Assembly (NCBI GenBank): GCA_023443765.1
Contig: JAEZTA010000112.1
Span: 1 to 10,935, forward strand
Origin: Bacteroidota bacterium
Lineage (GTDB): Bacteria > Bacteroidota > Bacteroidia > Bacteroidales > Rikenellaceae
Direction: 5' to 3'
Length of the DNA stretch: 10,935 nt
Each line of letters begins with the position of its first letter. Within the stretch, counting starts at the first letter, position 1. Positions 6,943 through 10,935 of the stretch are shown one piece after another. The notes beneath the pieces are model-generated. The model was not told where the DNA came from and searched no databases. It saw only the letters and a program-made list of their open reading frames with translations. The position numbers and the translations under genes are program-made.

Positions 6943-9597
6943 TTACTGCTTGACGCAGCGGAATGATCCTGCGCGGGCCGGGTGTATACCGCCTACGATG
7001 CGGCAATCGAGGTTGCCGTCGATATAGCTGAATGAAAGTCCGGATTTCGAGGTGGCGCTTGCGCTGTCCTGCGTCCACAGGAATCCGCCCAGTCCGGGCA
7101 TCTGCAACTCTCCGTTCGCCGCATCGCGGTAGCCCGTTGCGGGCAGGAACAGCGACGTGTAGGTCGTCGGGTTGTAGAACAGGATGCCCCAGTAAGCGAT
7201 GTCTGTGCCCGATCCGACGGCGCAGGGCGGGGTGGTCACTGTTCCTGAACCCGTGTTGGATTCGACGCTGCGGGGCTTGCGGCGGTCGAAGTAGCCGTCG
7301 GCATAGTATCCCCACTGATAGTTGCGGTCTTCGGCATTGGCCGCCATGGCGTAATTCCCGTCCGTTCCCTTTGCCGGAATGTTCCTGAACAGCGAGTAGC
7401 GAAGCTGGTCGACAGTCGGCTGCTTGTAACCCGTAGGACAGCCGTCGCGATAGATTATGGTGTTGTAGCTGCTCGGAGGAGTGAGTGTCGAGGTGTAGGG
7501 ATAGGGTGTGATCGGACCCTTCCAGGGATTCGCCGGGTGGAAAATGTAAGAGTAATAATAGGAACTGTATGATCCCGTTTCGAAAACGCCGTTATACCGG
7601 TTCCAGCAGAAGAACTGCTGGGCCTGGGTCGGGAATCCCCGTTCGTACAGCGAACTTGTGGAATAATTCGAATGGTAGTACTGATCAGTCAGGGCACCGC
7701 CGCCGTTGCCGATTCCGGACGAGTAGATCAGCGGAAATTGTGATATGCTTTTCACGACGGAACTCGCGCGGGGGGTGCTGCTGCCGAGCGAACCGTCGCT
7801 GTTGATCGTGGCGGCGGGGTCGCTGCTGCGCATCACGTAGTCGTATTGTCCCTGCTTTACATAAATATAGTAGGTCCCCGAGGTAGTTTCGAGCCGGATA
7901 CGGGCCGCGCGGGCGGTGTTGGAAGTCCCCGTGAGGCCGACGCGGAAATAGATGCGGCCTTCGCCTGCGAGCGTTTGCGTGCCCGAGGTGATCGGGAACT
8001 GTTCCGCATCGGTCGGCGTGTCGGTATAAATCAGGTCGTCGGTCGAAAGTGAAGAGTCCAGCAGGACAAACTCTGCCGTTCCGGACGGGTATTCTACCGT
8101 AGCTGTCCATGCTCCTTCGTTCTGCGCCGAAACGAGTCGTTCACCCTTCTGTGCTGAGGTATAGAAGATTCCACTCCACGGAATTTCGGAAAATTTGGTC
8201 GAAGGCAGGTAATAGGTCCGTTCTAACACCAGTTTTTTGGAGAGTTTTCCGGCCGTCATGCAAATTCCGTATGACGTTGCATTGTTGTTGAATACGATCC
8301 CACCCATTTGGGTCGACATTGCGATGTCGATATAGCCGGTCGTATTGTAGCCCCCGCCGGTGGCGGGTTCGCTTCTGGTGATGTTGAGATCGGCAATGAA
8401 GAAGCCATCCCTGTCGTAGGCGTCGCCCGTTTCCGTTTCCATCGTGTCTCCCATGGAAATCTCATCTCCCGGAACATTGCTCCAGAAGAAGATTCGCGTG
8501 TCTTTAACGGCGACCGTTCCGTCGGCCTGACGATTGAGGGTCATGGGAACAGAGGTTTCCGAGACGTTGAGGTACGGCGCTTCGATGTCGCCCGGGACCT
8601 CTTCGGTCCACCACCGGGGTTCGATGTGGATCCGGTTGGCGTCGAGGTCGCCGACGCTGGTGATCGTTGCGTAGATGATATGGTTGACGTTGCGCGCGAG
8701 GTTATACCCGTTTTCCGGGTCTCCGTGCAGCGGAATGGTGTAAATCGTGTTCAGGCCGTTGTATTCGGCGTATATTTTCAGGTAGGCGGCATCGGTGTCC
8801 GAATCGGGCGCGTCGGTCCGGCGTTCGGGGAAGATGTTGCCCGTGACGAAGATCGGGGTGTAATTGTCCTTCGACGTTTCGTCGGTGATGTCGGTGTCGA
8901 ACCGGATGCCCGTCGCGTCGTCGTAGGGCGTGATGGTTTGCAGGTCCTGCGCGGCGGGCGTGTAGACTCGCTGAAGCAGGTAGCAACGGTCGGGCAGGTT
9001 GCAGATTTCGACCTTTTTGACTACGATGACATCACCCTCGCCGGTCATTTTGCGCAGGTAGAGCGTAGCTTTGCTCTGGGTGCGGACGAGTTGCGTGGTG
9101 ATCTGGTCCTGCCACGTGTTGCCGCCGTCGGCCGAAACCTGCGACTGGCCGTTCTTTTCGCGCAGGGTGATCTGCTCGGTTTGTGCCAGCGGAACGCTCT
9201 CTTCGTTGAACGAGCCTTCCACCGTGACGGCTTTCACATCGTTGGCCGAACCTACCGCATCGAGTTGCAGGCCCATAGCCTGGGTTTCGTTGACGATGGT
9301 ATGGATGAGGTAATTACCTGCCGGCAGCTCGATTTCGAAGATGTCGTTCGCTCCGGGTTTCAGCGACAGTCCGGTCGCTGTGGTCTGGTTGTAAACCACC
9401 TTGCCCTGGTTGTCGATGGCGATGATGCGGGCCGTTGAAAAGACGACCCCGTCCCCCGTGCCGAATGCAAGCGGTGCGACCTCGAACCGAATCCGGGCTT
9501 GCCGGGAGTCGTCGTTGTCCGTGGTTTCGTTGTGCGTGCATCCGCAGAAAACTGCGAGTGCGAGCGGCAGGCAAATATGTAGTATAAATTTTCGCAT
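6943..9597 (-). CDS. large fimbrial accessory/tip lipoprotein (884 residues)
   Basis: This is the third gene of the fimbrial block. I place the start at 9597-9595, because the same frame stays open up to 10005 only as a shadow over the mfa2 gene, and the ATG at 9597 directly opens a lipoprotein signal peptide (MRKFILHICLPLALAVFCGC, C20) followed by an acidic tail. The N-terminal 315 residues look fimbrillin-like, ending in YNLARNVNHIIYATITSVG (298-316). The C-terminal half matches the next gene: GIFYTSAQKGERLV (476-489), FRVGLTGT (551-558), YYIYVKQGQ (576-584), GNGGGALTD (630-638), FPTQAQQFF (655-663), CPTGYKQPT (720-728), YADGYFDRR (766-774), GILFYN, LWTQD and FRCVKQ at the terminus. A Tyr/Ser/Pro-rich stretch (673-712) precedes the end module. 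It probably sits at the pilus tip or along the fibre as an accessory subunit; which of these cannot be decided here. Confidence 0.85.
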   Translation of the reverse strand: MRKFILHICLPLALAVFCGCTHNETTDNDDSRQARIRFEVAPLAFGTGDGVVFSTARIIAIDNQGKVVYNQTTATGLSLKPGANDIFEIELPAGNYLIHTIVNETQAMGLQLDAVGSANDVKAVTVEGSFNEESVPLAQTEQITLREKNGQSQVSADGGNTWQDQITTQLVRTQSKATLYLRKMTGEGDVIVVKKVEICNLPDRCYLLQRVYTPAAQDLQTITPYDDATGIRFDTDITDETSKDNYTPIFVTGNIFPERRTDAPDSDTDAAYLKIYAEYNGLNTIYTIPLHGDPENGYNLARNVNHIIYATITSVGDLDANRIHIEPRWWTEEVPGDIEAPYLNVSETSVPMTLNRQADGTVAVKDTRIFFWSNVPGDEISMGDTMETETGDAYDRDGFFIADLNITRSEPATGGGYNTTGYIDIAMSTQMGGIVFNNNATSYGICMTAGKLSKKLVLERTYYLPSTKFSEIPWSGIFYTSAQKGERLVSAQNEGAWTATVEYPSGTAEFVLLDSSLSTDDLIYTDTPTDAEQFPITSGTQTLAGEGRIYFRVGLTGTSNTARAARIRLETTSGTYYIYVKQGQYDYVMRSSDPAATINSDGSLGSSTPRASSVVKSISQFPLIYSSGIGNGGGALTDQYYHSNYSTSSLYERGFPTQAQQFFCWNRYNGVFETGSYSSYYYSYIFHPANPWKGPITPYPYTSTLTPPSSYNTIIYRDGCPTGYKQPTVDQLRYSLFRNIPAKGTDGNYAMAANAEDRNYQWGYYADGYFDRRKPRSVESNTGSGTVTTPPCAVGSGTDIAYWGILFYNPTTYTSLFLPATGYRDAANGELQMPGLGGFLWTQDSASATSKSGLSFSYIDGNLDCRIVGGIHPARAGSFRCVKQ

Positions 9598-9690
9598 TCT
9601 GTTTGCTTTCAAATCGTTCTTCTTTCCGGCGGAGACGATGCCTTTCCGGGCGGTTGCGTGTCGGTATTCCGGATGCGCGGGCCGTTGCCG

Positions 9691-9718
9691 GGGCGTTTCG
9701 CCCTCCGGTCTCCCGGAG
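9691..9718 (-). other. tandem hairpins in the gap after mfa2
   Basis: In the minus-strand transcript, CTCCGG-GAGA-CCGGAG (9718-9703) forms a 6-bp GC-rich stem with a GNRA-type tetraloop. It is followed immediately by GGGCG-AAA-CGCCC (9703-9691, sharing one base). They begin 13 nt past the mfa2 stop inside a 134-nt non-coding gap. No U-run follows, so this is not a standard terminator. It may protect the upstream mRNA, mark a processing point, or lower read-through into the accessory genes. Confidence 0.4.
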
Positions 9719-9731
9719 CGGCGTGCGGGGT

Positions 9732-10682
9732 TTACTGGTCGGTGCTCTGGAACCAGAGTTTCCAGCCGTTGATCGTAATGCTCAGTGCCAGGTAACTCGC
9801 CGGGTCGTAATTCAGGTCGATCTCCCATTCGTAACGACGGTCGAGATACTCCTGGATTCCCATCCCCTCGGGCTTGGTTTTCAGCAGAAACCGGGTCAGT
9901 TCGATGGATTTCTCCCCATCCATGGTGACGGCACGTCCGGTCGCCTTCTCGACCACCGAGAACCACAGTTCGTTTCCTTCGACCAGGCGCATCGTGTAAA
10001 GCCATGTCGCCGTCGAGGTCGCTGCGACGGGGCTGGGCGCATAGGTCAGCGTCCGGCAGGGGTTGAGCAGCGCGTGCGTGTAGTCGCAGGCGTTGTTGGC
10101 GCCGGTCAGGGCGATCTCAAAACGGGCGGGATCGGCGACCGTCGGGTTGTTTTCGTGCAGTGTCACCCGGATGTCGTTGGTCGTACGCACGAGGCTTACG
10201 GTCTGGGTCGTTTCCTGCTCTTCGGGGAAGGTCATCACCCACGGGCCGCTGTGCCAGATCGGATCGAGTCGGGCATCGCTCGTGTCTTTCCCGGGATTGT
10301 AGCTCAGCGTCAGCTTCGAAATCGGGTCCCCTGCCTGTAGGGTCGGCAGCGTGTAGTAGGTTCCGGTTTTCCCGGCCCATACGACGAACGTGTTGCCTTT
10401 CTGGTCATAGGGGACGTACATGCGGTATCCGGATTGCCGGAGGGCCTCCCCTTTTTCCGTCAGGGTCTGCACGTAACCTCCCTGGGGGTCGAATACGAAT
10501 ACCTGCACTTCGGAGACCTGTGCCGCGAAGAAGTCCTGCCGTTCCATGTTGTAGTCGTAGATGAAACGCAGGTAAAAGTCACACTTGCTCAGGTCGTCGT
10601 GAAGAACGTTGCAACTGCTGCATACCGTTACCGGCAGCAGCAGCGCAACGAACTTGCGGGTTATTTTTCGGAATAAATTCAT
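9732..10682 (-). CDS. mfa2: FimB/Mfa2-family fimbrial anchor lipoprotein
   Basis: This 316-residue lipoprotein belongs to the FimB/Mfa2 family, which anchors type V fimbriae in the outer membrane and limits fibre length in Porphyromonas. A signal peptide ends at C24 (VTVCSSC|N), followed by NVLHDDLSKC (25-34), the usual acidic, Cys-containing start of the mature protein. Further family-like segments are FYLRFIYDYNM (36-46), VSEVQVFVFD (56-65), TNDIRVTLHE (168-177) in the second beta-domain, and the C-terminal ITINGWKLWF (302-311). Length is normal for the family. It lies 21 nt downstream of the major subunit gene, the classical mfa1-mfa2 order. Both ends look intact. The family call is firm; whether it matches Mfa2 or FimB more closely is not decidable by eye. 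Confidence 0.9.
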   Translation of the reverse strand: MNLFRKITRKFVALLLPVTVCSSCNVLHDDLSKCDFYLRFIYDYNMERQDFFAAQVSEVQVFVFDPQGGYVQTLTEKGEALRQSGYRMYVPYDQKGNTFVVWAGKTGTYYTLPTLQAGDPISKLTLSYNPGKDTSDARLDPIWHSGPWVMTFPEEQETTQTVSLVRTTNDIRVTLHENNPTVADPARFEIALTGANNACDYTHALLNPCRTLTYAPSPVAATSTATWLYTMRLVEGNELWFSVVEKATGRAVTMDGEKSIELTRFLLKTKPEGMGIQEYLDRRYEWEIDLNYDPASYLALSITINGWKLWFQSTDQ

Positions 10683-10703
10683 TTTCCGCAGTGGGGTCTC
10701 TCT

Positions 10704-10935
10704 TTAAATGTCTACTTCGTAGCTCCACGTGGTCCACGGACGTACGGTGATGGCGACCGAAAGGTAGGAGTTGTCGCTGTCGTCGTTCGTGCCCGGATCG
10801 GTCGGGGTCGTCGGATCGATGGGTTTGTCCGGGTCGGTCGGATCGACGGGATCGGTCGGATCGGGAATCCACGGCGTGCCGGGACCGCTTACGCTCCGGA
10901 GGTTGACGGTATACCAGTTGTTGCGTACGACGCCG
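10704..10935 (-). CDS. Mfa1-like major fimbrial subunit, C-terminal end (5' part outside window)
   Basis: The last 76 codons and the TAA (10706-10704) of a gene entering from the right edge. The visible protein begins VVRNNWYTVNLRSVSGPGTP, the 'RN-x-Y' strand and SxSGxGxP signature seen near the end of Mfa1-type pilins. An Asp-Pro-Thr-rich linker follows, and the protein ends in SYLSVAITVRPWTTWSYEVDI-like strands with the V-x-V-x-x-W pattern typical of these pilins. In type V pili the C-terminal strand of one subunit is thought to fill a groove in its neighbour. The gene stands directly before mfa2, as expected for the shaft subunit. Because only the C-terminus is visible I give no symbol; a minor subunit with the same ending is possible. 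Confidence 0.75.
   Translation of the reverse strand, partial: GVVRNNWYTVNLRSVSGPGTPWIPDPTDPVDPTDPDKPIDPTTPTDPGTNDDSDNSYLSVAITVRPWTTWSYEVDI
10794..10865 (-). repeat. imperfect Asp-Pro-Thr codon repeats in the Mfa1-like gene
   Basis: This 72-nt stretch consists of short degenerate repeats built on ACC-GAT-CCG (Thr-Asp-Pro) in the minus strand, seen on the plus strand as recurring ggatcggtcgg (for example 10795-10805 and 10849-10859). It encodes a 24-residue Asp/Pro-rich segment between the last globular strand and the terminal strand of the pilin. Such repeats can vary in copy number by slippage without breaking frame when units are multiples of three. Confidence 0.7.

Noticed and set aside
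8308..9438. 376-codon plus-strand frame opposite the 884-residue lipoprotein gene
   Set aside because: Compositional shadow of the real gene, with no signal, motif or plausible start context.
9691..9718. The hairpins after mfa2 as an intrinsic terminator
   Set aside because: No U-run follows on the minus strand, and the downstream gene has no visible promoter of its own, so transcription must continue.
9598..10005. Longer start (10005) for the 884-residue lipoprotein, adding 136 residues
   Set aside because: The added stretch reads through the mfa2 coding sequence in another frame and looks non-native (Arg/Pro/Gly-rich). The ATG at 9597 opens a proper lipoprotein signal peptide.
1..10935. 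Invertible promoter, CRISPR array, insertion sequence or defence system
   Set aside because: I found no pair of inverted repeats flanking a promoter, no regularly spaced repeats and no transposase or effector-like protein. A phase-variable switch for the fimbriae, if present, would lie upstream of the major subunit gene, outside the window.

Overview
The window looks like chromosomal DNA from a member of the Bacteroidales, most likely Alistipes or a close relative. The evidence is a Mfa-type (type V) fimbrial locus, GC-rich coding sequence with AT-rich leaders, few Shine-Dalgarno sequences, and promoter candidates of the Bacteroidetes form TTG-N20-TAnnTTT. The genus is inferred from gene content and composition, not from a marker gene. 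Every gene I can support lies on the minus strand, so the window reads from high to low coordinates.

Fimbrial block (10935 down to 3876). The first gene is the C-terminal end of a Mfa1-like major fimbrial subunit, cut by the window edge. A FimB/Mfa2-family anchor lipoprotein follows after 21 nt. After a 134-nt gap with two adjacent hairpins come two very large lipoproteins (884 and 1014 residues) separated by 22 nt. Their C-terminal halves are recognisably homologous to each other, ending in a module with CPxGY, DGYxDRR, LFYN, WTQ and RC(V/I)K motifs. This is the usual layout of a type V pilus operon: shaft, anchor, then accessory or tip proteins. A perfect 14-bp stem terminator (3823-3860) closes the block.

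Housekeeping block (3788 down to 806). A promoter candidate precedes dprA (DNA uptake and recombination mediator), a TatD-family metal-dependent hydrolase and a type I L-asparaginase (ansA). dprA and tatD overlap by ATGA, and tatD and ansA are 4 nt apart, so they form one tight operon.

exbB block (801 down to 1). After ansA comes a 374-nt AT-rich region with a promoter candidate, a perfect A/T palindrome and a possible 22-codon ORF. It leads into exbB, the proton-channel subunit of a TonB energy-transducing system, which runs off the left edge after 143 codons.

I found no CRISPR array, insertion sequence, phage gene, toxin-antitoxin pair or defence system. The most original material is the pair of homologous large fimbrial lipoproteins, the Asp-Pro-rich tether at the end of the major subunit, and the unusual leader of exbB.
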